Positions 1 through 13,500 of a stretch of 64,000 bases of DNA are shown here, piece by piece (the stretch's first letter is position 1; each line of letters opens with the position of its first letter). The notes under the pieces are model-generated. The model was not told the DNA's origin. It was given only the letters and a program-made list of their open reading frames with translations, and did not search any database. The stretch is from Echinometra lucunter (taxonomy: Eukaryota; Echinodermata; Echinoidea; Camarodonta; Echinometridae). Position numbers and translations under genes: made by a program. The stretch is from positions 20,588,857-20,652,856 of the forward strand of contig CM057154.1 of assembly GCA_029962745.1 (NCBI GenBank). Reading direction: 5' to 3'.

Positions 1-369
1 CACTTTAAAGAAAAAAATATTTCAATCGATCAGCTGATATTGTTGATAAATCTATCATAAACGGCGGTTATGGCAGTAGAATTTCTATTCGAAATTCTAT
101 CAAAAACTAGAGATAGGATTAGGTCCCGATAATGGGTGTGTGTATGCGGTGGGTAATATCTGGTCGATTGTGGTGGTCTTAGGACTTGATATAAATTAAG
201 TGGGCCTGTAAAATAAGTTAATTTGTACCTGAATTTCAGGCCCAGTTCGAAATTCCCCCTAACCCTAAAGGCTTCTAAAATGAGTCTCTCTTCATCTAAT
301 CTTTAACGGTTTTCATTTGGAATAAATTACATACACATGATAAAATTGTGACAAGTTAGGCCTACATAC
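1..369 (-). other. FUT8 intron 8 (partial)
   Basis: This lies downstream of the E8 donor and runs to the window edge. I looked for the exon that should begin with a Val-Cys-Arg motif on the minus strand and did not find it. It holds a few CCCTAA-like bases near 255-268 but no recognisable element. Confidence 0.7.
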
Positions 370-520
370 ATTTGATGTGAAGGTGCAAACAAGAAAATCC
401 GAACGAGCTAAGAGATGGACGTCAAGGATGATGCCCTTTAAAGACTCCTCTGTGTATCTTGAGGAAAGGTCTGCAGTTCGAGATATTTCATTGTCACTCA
501 CAAAGACATAATTAGGGTAC
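370..520 (-). CDS. FUT8: FUT8 coding exon 8 (GDP-fucose-site segment)
   Basis: This encodes 50 residues starting [10 protein letters not shown] and ending [10 protein letters not shown]. It matches the vertebrate FUT8 stretch YPNYEFISDNSIS to DFLVCTFSSQ almost residue for residue. The acceptor is TTTTCCAG before base 520 (entering phase 2, completing a Lys codon) and the donor is GTATGT after base 370 (phase 0). The ILDVHLL segment carries the acidic residue that corresponds to the catalytic-site Asp of the family. The Cys in CTFTSN normally pairs with the Cys of the following VCR, which must lie in the next exon outside this window. Confidence 0.93.
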
Positions 521-3500
521 CTGGAAAACAAACAAACACAAAAATAAAAGAGAGAGAGAAAGAAATAACACTGCAAAAGGCATGAAAGGTGCAATATAAT
601 CTGTCTCCATTTCAAAGGAGACTTATCATTCTCATCCAAATTGTCAGAATATAATCACCCTATAATTAATGAAAAAGTCAATTAATGAAATTTGGTTTAA
701 GAGCTTAAAGAGGAATAAAATTTGCGACAGGACTATATTCGACCGACATCACCCGCCTGAAGACCACAAACTGACTGTCCCTAAAGCCAAAGTATAGAGC
801 GACCCGTGAGAGAACTCCTGACCCCCCCCCCCCCCCCCCCCGATGGCCAGTATGTCAGTGGCTATATCTTATCTGTTTTAGACCTGTTTTTTCCCCATTC
901 GTACTTTTTCTGTGCCTCTGCCAAGAGACTAGGTTCGTCTGTAGCCAGGAAAATCTTTCTGACAGGCACTTCTTGGACTTTCTCCAGTCTACCATAGAAC
1001 TCTTCGGCGTGAAACATATACTCTTCGATTGCGTGAAAGCCCGCTTCTGTCCCAACCTTGTCTGTCCGCCTAACCTGAATACTGTTACAAGTAAACAGAT
1101 GAAAATCATTATCAGATAACTACTCATTAGTAAGACACGCTCTGCAGGACCTTTTATGTCAATATCAGCCATAAACATGATAAAACTGCTTTTGAATAAC
1201 ATACCTGGAAGTTCCAACAAAATACCGGAAGGTCTAACAGCCTGACCTCCCATTTCACGACGGAAAGCTCTGTGGTTTATTTTGTCAATAATGAAAATCA
1301 ACTTAAAGAGTATCTATGAATTTACCAACGTAACGTCAGACTCCCCATTTTCCCCAAATTCATTTGAAATAAACTAAAAGATTCAGCTTTAAATTGTTAT
1401 TCTGCGCAGTTATTTCGTGGCAAGTTGTACTTTCATTGTGCCTTTATTCCACCCAACGGTTTGATGTGTGAATCCGAAGGCAGCATGCAGTCATATTATT
1501 GCCAATAACTGACTCTGGGCAGCGGGCTGAAGCCTCAGTGAAAGGCCGTAACCTGACTTACACCAAGATGAAATCAAACAAATCAGATGAAATTGAATGA
1601 AATAAAACAATATTCCATGATCCCAACCAACGATTGGATGTGGGCATATGAATTGTGGAGCAACAGCCTGTTGTTACTGAATTACTGAACAAGTTGAGGC
1701 CTAAGAACGAATTCAGGTCGATACCTGGCCCACTAACAACAGATGAAATCAGACAAATCAAATCAAATCAAATTAGATGAAACCAAATGAAAACATTAAG
1801 TTCATGATCTTACCCAACGATTGGGTGCGAGAACCCTAATGCAGCAGCTTTTTCCTCAATGAAATCCTGAACAGCGGGCCGAAGCCTCTGCGTGAAGGTC
1901 AGTATCTGACCGACCCACCAAGAGAAGGGCTGTCCGTGCAACCTGATCAGTCTCTGAGAGATATCCTCTGGAATGGCTAATGGCAGAAGGTCTGGCTTAA
2001 GGTGGTTATGGATCCCATCTATCATGGGGATTTTGACTACCTGGAGCTGTTCGATCTCGTCGAGGCTGTTAGGAGCTTGAGACATAAAATGGGCCAGGGA
2101 GATAGTAAATAGTAATTCATGAAGTGTACAAATTCAGATTAAGATTTTAGATTTTGCAGATTTCTGGGATTTGAGACATTCTAATACAGTTTGACGGGCT
2201 TTGATCGTTGAACGATAATAGTGATAATAATTTTGCGCAAAATTGGAGAAGGAAACTGCAAAGGAATATTAATCAGATACACTACCTGCACTTTATGATG
2301 GAAGTTCAAGGGTCGTCAAGCGTTTTTTTTTTTCTGTCCTTTTTTTTTAATGGGGGGGGGGGGGGGGGGGGGGCTAAATCGTCTTGAAAGATTATGAACC
2401 ATTCTGTTTTTTAAGTTTTCGAACGAGCTTCAAATAGTCAGTAGTAGACACTTCTGAAAACATCCTTATTTTCTCTCCAAATAAACAAAAGGCCTATATG
2501 ATAGCCTGGGTACCTATATCTATTCGCATCGCTGCCAAAATGTGATTCAATTTTGCCACCTCGCTGGTTTTTAGCCAACCGGGACAACCGGGTTTTGAAA
2601 TATCACGAGCGAGCGAAGCGAGCGAGAAAAAAAAATGACGTTAGATTAGAGTTTTTATCATCAAAATACACTGGAGGCCTAGAATGTTTAGAAATAATTA
2701 TACTCGGTCACCTTACAAATTTGTTTGCTTCCTGTAACCATCCTGTATCTCATGAGCGAGCGTACCGAAAGAGGAAAAAATGTACACTTCTTTTCTTCAA
2801 AATACACTATGGGCCTATAAGATATCTAAATCATGAATTCGGTTGCGTCTCTTGTCGAATTCGTCTGCTTCCAAAACCATCCTGTATTCAAATAGATACT
2901 GAGCGAGCGCAGTGAGCGAGGATAAAATACATTCTATTTCATGATAGAAGTGTTATTTTGTCATAAATAATAATCATAAGCCTATACTGGATATAAAAGA
3001 ATAATATGAAATATTCAGTAACCTGTTTCACAAATGTAACTCAATATGGGCCATTCGCTTTGCCGTTTAAACTCTTCTGTCTCTATACGAGCGCCTAAGC
3101 GAAACGAGTGACCGACCAAAAACATTTGTCTATAAAAAAAAGAGGGGGGGGGGGGGGGAGATTCGTCACAAAATATGATATTCAGGTATTTCACTGCTGA
3201 GAAAAGAGTGCTTACTGCCCGAAAGTATTTTTATTCTAATTTTGATTGCAAGCGTAGCGAGTGAGCCAGAAAAAATATGGAATTTGTATACTGAGAACAA
3301 GTTCAATACTTCATGCGATTGTAGTAACTTACGGGCATTTTCCAGCTAGAGTTTGATGGGCATATGGGCATCCGTCACAGGCCGTTATCGCCCGAAAGTA
3401 TTTTTATTCTTCGCTAAACCTGCCGCTAGATTCCTTGCAATAATAGTACTACCATAATTATGATTATGATATTCATGAACAGAAGAATGGTTGAACATCA

Positions 3501-6500
3501 GATGGAGACGCAAGATGCAAAACAATTTCGTTTTATTAATATATTTATTAATAATATAACTGGCATATACAGTTAGGCCTAAAATGCTTCCAGTTTGGCC
3601 CCCCTACCCCCCGGTTCCGCCGGCCATGATATAAACCAGACAAATTTTACCTAAGTTTTATAAAACAGGCGACACAATAATTTTGTAAATGGATCAGGAG
3701 ACACCGATTACGAAGTTTCATAAAGAAATGTAAACTACACATTATAGAACATAGTGTTTTCAGCAGGGGCCTGAACTGGCCCCTGAGTAAGTCTATCATG
3801 CGGATACATACACTGTAAAAGTATTGGGAAAAATTTTAACCAGTACGAGGGTAATTATGTGTCCAACCAAATTTGGGTAATATTTTTACCCAGTGCGTGC
3901 GGGAAGCATATCGTCCAGTTAGGGTAAAAATAAGCAGTTATTACTTAAGAATGAACAAAATTTCCATCAAATTGGTAGGCAAAGAAATGCCAAAAGTTGG
4001 GTGGACACATAATTACCCTCATGGCACAATTTTACCCAATATTTTTAGAGTGTGCGAGAGCATAACAGCCCGCAAGACTGATGGTGCACGAGATCGACAG
4101 CCGATAGGAGACTGACGACGTCGGTCTGAACATCCTTTGAAAAGTAGGCGAAATGGGCACAATACCGACATGTTTATATAATGGACATGGTTATTATTGG
4201 TGAAAATAAATTTTCCTTAGACATAATTTCTATGCATCTGTTGTATACTTGTATTGTGTTCATGCAGGATGCTTACGTCCCCATACGCCAGTTGTCTCTC
4301 CTTGTTGATCCAAGCAGGTCTCGCTCATGGGCAAGAAGAACGTCTCCCATCCCTCCTTAGCATACACCCATCCTTTGGAGTCCAGAACGAGAGTTCTACC
4401 AGTGCCATATGCCATTATCATACAGTAAGCTACATGGTGGGCCATGCTCCCGAAACCACATTTATTATTGAAATTGCACACGATCTTCCTGGCCTTGCTG
4501 CAGTTCTGGGGGTTCTAATGAAACATAGAGTTAAATCATAAAGATCATAAATGCCTTATTGGGTATATAGATCAGTATTATGATTCCTTTCCCACAGTAA
4601 TGCAGAAATTTAACACGTACCATCGATTAACAAGATGTAAATATTGATATCAAATTTAAAGACGGGGGGAGAAGGACACATCAGGAATATGGTAGCATAG
4701 TTCTGTAATGTATATTCATTCACATCAGTGAAAATTCAGGATGGAAATTGGGTGGTATACATGTACATTCAGAAAGAACGCACACAAGGAAGTTTAAAGA
4801 AGAATGAAACCCTGGGGAAAAATCAATTATAATGAAAAGAAAGGACAGAGAGAAGCAATTCAAAAAAGTTGCATTATTAATGGTAACGAAATGAGAAAGT
4901 TATGAAAGTTTGAAAATTCTTTATTTCCGTTCTATGGCGATCCTCAGTTTGGCAATGTTGGTTCAGAACATGACGTTTTTAACGTTGTTATTAACTCAAC
5001 TCACAATACAATTTATTTACACAAAATTTCATACTTTTTCCATCATCTCTAAAGATGCTGCTTGTCTCTTTATGAACTCAACACGTGTTGTGTCAAATAC
5101 ATTTTATCATGATATAACTTGAGCTAAGTTAGGAGACAAGCTGCATCGTGAGAGATAATGGAGAAAATATGAAATTTTGCGTACAAAAGGTACTGAGAGT
5201 TGTGCTTAAAAACTTGCCACTTTGAAGCAACATTGCCAATTGGAGATCGCCATAGAAAGTAAATCGAGACTTTTCAAACTTTCGTAACTTTCTCATTTCA
5301 AAACCGATTTTGATGGAGCTTTTATAAAATTGCTTCTCTCTATCCTCTCTTTTCATTATAATTGATTTTCCCCCGCGGTTTCATTCTCCTCTAAGCTTTT
5401 GTTTTCCCTGTAGGAATCAAAGGATTAAGCCTATATAGCCCACCTTTAAGTTTCATGTACAGATTTTCGAAGCGAAGAGTAGTCGAGGAAATTTGACTGA
5501 ACCTACATGTACTGTACATATTACAAATGACTTTTTTTTCTCCATACTGTTTTATTCTGATTTCATGAACAAAAATATATAACATTTCAATATAACACTT
5601 CAAATCACATAATATAATATTTCACATTTCATATTTTGACCTTTTTTCAATAACTTAATATAAGCATGAATCATATATGACTTAAAAGAAAAATAATGAA
5701 ATCAGTTATTATAAAAATGTTGAGTCACCACTCCCCACCCCCCGCCCTAACAAAAAAGTCTTTCCTATCCAACTTTTACTTTTTGTGGAGGGCGATACAC
5801 ACATGTTGTGTCTTTTAAAAAATCTACAAGAAAAGAACAAAGGAGACCCAAATCCAATACAAACTAATAAACAATTAGATATATTGAAACTAGGATCCCC
5901 TTAAAAAATACATACCAATATGCATAATAAAACACTTTTCCTTTCGTGTATCAAATATTCACTCATTGATATAAAACTATCTGAGATTTCATAGCTTACA
6001 GTCATCAAAACAAAGCAAATCAAAAAGAAATCAATGAGAAAGAAAACATCATATCCCCCCCCCAAAAAAAAAAAAAAACACACACACACATAACACCTAC
6101 ACAGTCACTCTCTCCCAAATGTACTTTCCCCATTATTGTCAAGTCTCTCTGTTTCCACCCTCCCAGAACCCTTTTAATTTTACTCAAAATCTCCTTATAA
6201 TTCAGATCTTCCATCCTCTTTACATCTAAGGAAAAATATACGCCTAAAATTTTCATTTGCATTACATTATTGCCAAATGGTAATATTCGCGAGTCATTTC
6301 TGTTTTTTCCTATCCTCATTATATTAGTTTTTTCTAAGTTAACCTTTAAACCGCTCATGTCATGGAAAGCTTGGAATATGTCCTATATTCTGTTAATTGA
6401 TGTTTTATTTCTAACAAAGTCATGTCATCGGCATATAAAATTTGTCGAACTTCAGAATTATCAAATCCACTCCTTTAATAACACTGTCATTTCTAAGCGC

Positions 6501-9500
6501 GTGAGCCATATTTTCTATAACTAGCAAAAACAGATACGGTGAAAGTGGGTCACCCTGCCTTAACCCTTTCTTAATATCAAAATAACCAGTGGAGAGACCT
6601 CCATTCATAACACAACTACTAATTCCGTTATACATGGTTTTAATCTAAGAACAAATATACTGTCCAAACCCAAATAATTCTAATACTTTGAAAAGAAAGT
6701 TATGTGAGACAGAGTCAAAAGCCTTTTGGAAATCGAAATAACAAAAACAATAAGCTTTACATTATGGAAACATCCACACCCACCCCATCCCACACACACG
6801 CGCGCACTTTTGGTTTTTCCATATTTTTTGTTTAGAGATTTCATTCAACTAAATCATTTATACATATCAATGTAAATAAAACTCCATACAAATACAAATC
6901 TTTACAATTTAATAAATCCTTCAAAAATCAATGGGCAAAGAAGGAAAATGAGAGAATGGAATCATAATCCAAAACCTTAACACGTGCCCCCCCCACTCCC
7001 CAAAAGAGTATGATATTCAATATGATCATGATGTGAATGATCTTTCAAAATATGGCAATCTTCTTTCCTTATTTCTTATGCACACACACGCACACTCACA
7101 TACACGCACACACACGCTCATCCACACACGTACTTGCACTTGCACTGAAAAAAATACACAGGCGCGCACGCACACCCACAAACTTGCACTGAAAACAACA
7201 ACAAATAACAATCACAAGAGAACAACAAAAACAAAAGAATAGAAATATGATTTATTGGCTAACCTGGAGAAAGCGAAATCTTTGCTGTATAAGTCTTGAT
7301 AACTCCTCTGACTCTTTTGCTCTCCATGATGAATGCCCATCCACTCCAATGAGATTGCAGATATCAGCCATAACTGATCTGTATGAATTTGAATACTGGG
7401 ATCAAACATACGTCGTTGAACCTAATCCTCTATACTGAATTATTCCCGAAACAAACTCTGAAGTCAAATTAACAGCATAAAAAATCTGACACGAAATACA
7501 ATCTTTGCTGTATAAGCTTTGATAACTCCTCCGACTCTTTTGCTCTCCATGATGAATGCCCATCCACTCCAATGAGATTGCAGATATCAGCCATAACTGA
7601 TCTGTATGAATTTGAATACTGGGATCAAACATACGTCGTTGAACCTAATCCTCTACAGAATTATTCCCGAAACAAACTCTGAAGTCAAATTTACTTCGTA
7701 ACAGCATGAAAAACCTGACATGAAATACCAATCTTCTGGAAAAAAAGGGGGATATCAGAATGCGGTTTACTTCTGAATATCACTTACACAGAGTGAAAAG
7801 GAGCCCATACTGTAACATAAAATATATTTCATTTCTAACCAAATTGACTTCCTTACGAAATTGACTTCACATAGAAAAGTTGACTGCAATACAGCGCTTG
7901 GAAACTTAACCATAAACCCACTCATAAACAAAAATAAATTTCAAAAGGGCAACAAAAACAAGACCATAAAGGGACGGTCATGCATTCATTAGGCCAATTA
8001 TTCATTGACTGATTTTTTTTCTTGTAAAAATTACCTCTGCATTTCGCAAAGAACCGAAAATTCGCTCAAGTACGGTTGGAACCCGAGAAAAGCTTTCAAA
8101 CGTCAGATCTCGAGTTCGAAAAGTGAAACCATTATCCACACAGCTACGATAGTGCTATACCCTGGTGTCCCATGCAGAAAAAGCGGAACAGCGGATTTTA
8201 GTACTACCTTCGAAAAGACAGTATGTAATTTTTCTACATCATTTCATGGGTACAGCATCTTCTACCGAGAAGACTGACACCGATATCATTGAATTTGGTG
8301 AAGTAATTTTGATTTTGATAAGTATGCCCATGTCACAAAATACAGTCATTTTCAAATTTTGGGCGAGAGATGAGAGCAAAATTGTGTCAGGAAGGCCTTT
8401 CATAATACGATGTTTCAGAGAAGCCATGGCACTGATGCCATATGAAAGGCCGTTCCCGGCAGCGCGTTTGCGTTTTACACCGTTGCCTAGGCATTTTCGC
8501 GAAAAAATCCTGCAAGTGCTCTGGTGAAAGAGTCTAAGTCCTCAGCGCACATACTATAGACGACAGCCAAGATATCCACTGCATGCATGCACATCATACA
8601 TTGTAAATGTGCGCGAACGAGCTGAGCCCAAAGAGTTCTATGGCTGAGCCGGATCTTATCTAAAGGAGAAAAAACAATGAAATACATAGATGAGAGAAAG
8701 AATAAAGAAATACATGAAGAAAGAACAGAGGATACAGAATTCACTATTTCTTCGTGTTTTTTCTTTTATCTAATACCCGGTCTAATACCTTTCCCTTTTC
8801 TTTATGGACTTCTAAGCCTATCTTTCTTTTTACATTTCTTTGGGCAATCCTCTCGTCTGTTTCTTCGCCTTCAGTTCCTTGAAGGCCCCTTTTCCTTCTG
8901 TATTTCTTTGCCTTTTCTTTCATCTATTCTCTCTGTACACATACACGATCGCCGCGTGCACCGCTGTAAGTGGCAGGAGAGCTGAATCTCTGGCTGAAAC
9001 GAAACCTAGGCTTTGAAACCAGCACGTTTGATGCAATTAATCGAAAAACTGCCTAGGCTACGGTGTGAAAACGGAAACGCGCTTCCCGGCACAATTCTGC
9101 TCTCATCTGTTGCAAAAAACATGCGAAATTTGAAAATTATTGCATTAAAAAAAACGGGCATAGAATCAAAATTACTTCACCAAATTCAATGATCTTGGTA
9201 TCATTTTCTTTGGTGGAAAATGCTCTAGCCATTGGTGTAAACAAAATATCAACAATTAGAGGGTAAAGTACTTAATATCCGCCGTTCCGCATTTTTTTGG
9301 GACACCCGGTATACCTTTGTTGTTCTCCACCAGATTCCAAGAGCTGGGCAATCCTATTTCGGGTACCGTCCTCTCTCGTTGTATCCTTGATCTGATTAAG
9401 CTGCGATCTTAGGTAGAACCAAATCTCTCTCACTCCATTTTCAACTTTCCTTCGAGCCTTCTCGTAGGCATTGCTGGGCTCAGACATAGCGTACTGTGAT

Positions 9501-10520
9501 TTCGATTTGAAATCTAAACGAAACAACACAATACGGCGCAGTGAACAGTGAGATCAGATGGCGAGTAATCCCATCCATCGATCGTAAGAGCATAGTAAAA
9601 ACTCGGTAAAAACTACGGAAGCTTAAAAGTGCCTCCAGAAGACGAGATGATTAAGAAAGCGAAAACGAGAAGAGACGAGACGAGAAGACGAGAAAAGGGG
9701 TCAAGAAGACATGAAGACGAAAAAACCAAGATCCTCATTCTCGTCAAGTCGACTTCTTCAGGACGAGAAGACGAAAAGACAAAATCCTAGATCTTGTCAA
9801 GTCGACTTCGTTGTCAGGACGAGAAGACAAGAAGACAAGATCCTGGATCTCATCAAGTCGACTTGATGAGGATGAGAATTGAGAAGTCAAGAAGACAAAA
9901 TCCTGGATCTCATCAAGTCGACTTCGTCAGGACGAGAAGACAAAAAGACAAGATACCCGCCCCCCCCCCCCCCCACTTATTTAGGGTACGCGTATGCTCG
10001 TTCCCTCCCTTTGAAAGCATCCCCCTATCTCAGGGCTGCCAAAATTCCTGAACTCCCCTTTCGCAGGCTTTTCGTTTTCTTGTCTTCTCATCCTCATCCC
10101 GTCGACTTGACGAGATCCAGGATTTTTCTTCGTGTTATCTTATCCTCATCAAGTCGACTTGATGAAATCCAGGATCTTGTGTTCTTGTCATCTCCTTCTC
10201 CTTAATTCGACTTGACAAGATTCAGGACCTTGTCTCTTTGTCTTATTGTCCTCATCAAGTCGACTTGGCAAGATCCGTCGATTGGACAGGATGCAGAAAA
10301 TCTTGTCTTCTTGTCTCCTTCATGTTCTTGTCATGAAGAAATCGACTCGACGAGAATGGGGATCTTATCTTTCTGTCTTCTTGCCTCGTCTTTCTCGTCT
10401 TCCCGTCTCCTCTTCTCGTCTTAGTTTCCTGAATTATCTTGTCTTCTGGGGGGGGGGGGGGGGCACTTTTAAGCTTCCGTACTATGGTGCACTGGTAAAG
10501 GCTAATTCTCCTATAGGCCG

Positions 10521-10555
<35 letters not shown>

Positions 10556-13500
10556 GTATGACAAAAAGTTCATTTTACGCCGCACTGAACCTTAGCACGG
10601 CGTGGCCTTTGCCAAAATACCGTTTTTCTTTCTTTATTAGTTTTTTCCAACAATAAATTCCATAGGCCCGTTTGGGACGAAAAAAAAAATGAAAAAAAAA
10701 AGAAAAGGAAAGAAAAGGAAAACGGATAGAAAAGAAAATAAAGGATAAAAAAAGAAGAAAAGACATGCAGAGAGAAAAGAAAAATAGAAAAGAAAAGATA
10801 TAAAGAACAGGAAAAAAAATAGCATACAAAGGATTAAAGATTAAAAAAGAAAAAAAGAGAAACGAGATATAAAGAAGAATGAAAAAAAACGAAAAAAAAA
10901 AAGAAAAGGAAAGACTAGAAAGGAAAAGAGAAAAATAAAAATATATTTCTAAAAGTGAAAAAAAAAACAGATAAGAAAAAACAGATAAATCAGTACGACT
11001 GAAAATACATATATTTAAGAAAAGCAGTGGCAAAAATAGTCATGGACTGCTTGCCAAAAAAAAAAAGAAAAAAAAAAAAGAAGAAGAGTGGCTTCGGTCC
11101 TTGCTCATTGCGGTCAGCACTCAACTCACTGGACAAAAATAACCCTTTTCACTTCTGGGCCCCATTTCATAAACTTGTAATAAATAACAAGTTGCAATAA
11201 CTGCTGTAAGCTACTGAAATCCTTGCATCTGACTGGTTGAGAGCAAATTTGTCATAGCAATGTGGCAGTTGTTACTCATAACAAGTTTCATGAAACGGAT
11301 CCCTGACATGTCAACCAAGCTGCATCACATCGGTACGTCGCTATTGAGGTGAAGATAATAATGGCAGGGCCCAAAGGCAGAGCAGTATCAATTCTGATGG
11401 GTCTACTCAAGGTAAATACCACAATATTTCTATTATCGATATTATTAGCCTATTCAAATATCTGCCTCTGTATGATCTAGATGAAGTTCTTTTAAGTGCA
11501 ATACACCGGCGTTAATCCGTTTCGAGGAGTGGGGGGGGGGGGGGGGGAATGGTCGAAATCTTTTGCCAAAATTTCTAGCGCGAACTCACGAGTATTTTGT
11601 TTCTCTTTTTTTGTTAGAGATTTGATTCAAAATAAATCATTACTATTAATCAATATATATAATTCCATATAAATCTTCTTTTCGTTTTCATAACATAATT
11701 ACTTATAATTACATATTCACGAATCAATGAGCAAAGGAGAGAAAAAAATAGACTGAAAACAGTTATATAAAAACAAAATACATAATCCCAAACCCCAACA
11801 CGCCCCCCCCCCGCCCCCAAAAGAATGAAATTCATATTGTGAAATTCAGTAGCTTACACATACCCTCATCCACCCGCACATACATCCATTATCGGGACCT
11901 TCTAATATTATATCTCGGGGTTTTTTTTAATAGCATTTCAAATAGAAATTGTACTGCTATAACTGTAGTTTATGATAGATCTATTAAAATTTCAACAATT
12001 GATTGTTTAAAATGTTATTTCTTCTTTGAAAGGGGGGGGGGGTATTTTGTACACGCCATCTCCCCTACAAAGTGTGTGTGTGTGTGGGGGGGGGGGGGGA
12101 CAAAGACCCCCATTCCCCGGGATTTACGCCAATGGTGCAATATGGCCTATTCATTTGACTGTGAATAATTATCTAGCAACCATTGAATTTATCACATGAA
12201 ATTTAATAGCTGAAAATCAGTTTTAAAAAACCACAACAACAACAACAAAGTAACAGAACAAAGCAACACAGAGCAAACAAAAGCAATGCAAAAACAAACA
12301 CGAACAGATGAAATGAAAGGGAAAAAACTCACCAGATATATGTTTCCTTGAATCCAGAATCACATTTTTATAGTCTGCTTCCATTCGGGAAATGATTGCT
12401 TCTGCTTCTTGTAATTTCTTGCTTGAGCAATCTGCAACTGCGTCTTTCTCATGGGAGCCATTGTTGGATGAACTCACGATGAGATCTCTAAAATTGTAAA
12501 CATTATTGATGCGTTTTATTCATCTTTTTGTATATCAATCGATCGTGAAATTTCTAGTTTTCATCGAGAAAGTTAACAGTGGAAACAGCATATTCAATTC
12601 CTTACTTAAGTCAGAAATATGAGCATTTTACTCAATTTTTGGCTGAGACAACTCCTTTTCCAGCTTCCAATTTCAGTGACTATAATTGCGTAAGGATTTC
12701 ACCCTCAGTCTATAAAACAGCTCCCGATAATAGCAGATTTAGGAGCTTTTGATTGGACTTGGCTGCTATCTATTCGATTAAAACGTTTATGGCTGAAGAT
12801 AATAGCCTTCATAACTATACATATGCGGGTCATTATACGCTCAACAACAACAACAACAACAAAATAAGAAAGTGAACACTTTTTCAGGTTCAGATTTTTC
12901 ATAGTAGACTGTGAAAAACATTAATACTTCATATATAAAATTAAAGGAAATTTAATGGTATTTTGATCTGGTAGGCAAACATAAAAAGAAACCTTACGCA
13001 TGAGTGAACACATTCGTTTTTCCCTTCCAAGGTATAAATGTAAAAACTGCAAAAATTGGCAGTTCGCTATTCATCGTAAATGCCCTTCCACAACAATGGG
13101 AACATAAGATCAAACTAACACATTGAGAGACTTGCCTGAAATTACATAATTGAGCCTTTGCTCTCTTCCCACCCCAACCCACTACCCCCCCCCCCCCCCC
13201 CAAAAAAAAAAAAAAAAAAAAAAAAAAGAAAGAGAGAAGAAGCTTTTGTAATGTCCAAATTCAAATGACATCAGGAGCAGCCTCATGAGTGATTAAATGA
13301 CCCAATTTTTTTTAAATTAATTCATGACTTCATGAATTTATGAACTTATGAGTCACTAGAAATGTAATGACAGTATTCATGTATGTAGCCTGTGGAATTA
13401 AGTGCACTGCAGTGCCAGGGAACACTAATGTTGTTTTTAATAGCGTACCCCAAAATGCATGTACTTAATCTCTCTGGCATGCCTTGCCACTTTGGCTGTT

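Noticed and set aside
1810..2085. The Met of [10 protein letters not shown] as a gene start
   Set aside because: It lies in the intron just before the exon 6 acceptor; FUT8 starts at 15148.
8487..8744. A possible FUT8 exon (reads ...[13 protein letters not shown])
   Set aside because: Weak resemblance to the exon 4 region, but the true exon 4 was found at 7264-7378 with perfect phase; this lies inside the mariner-like element's insert.
10575..11033. 152-residue Phe/Ser/Leu-rich frame on the minus strand
   Set aside because: It translates an A-rich low-complexity tract and has no domain.
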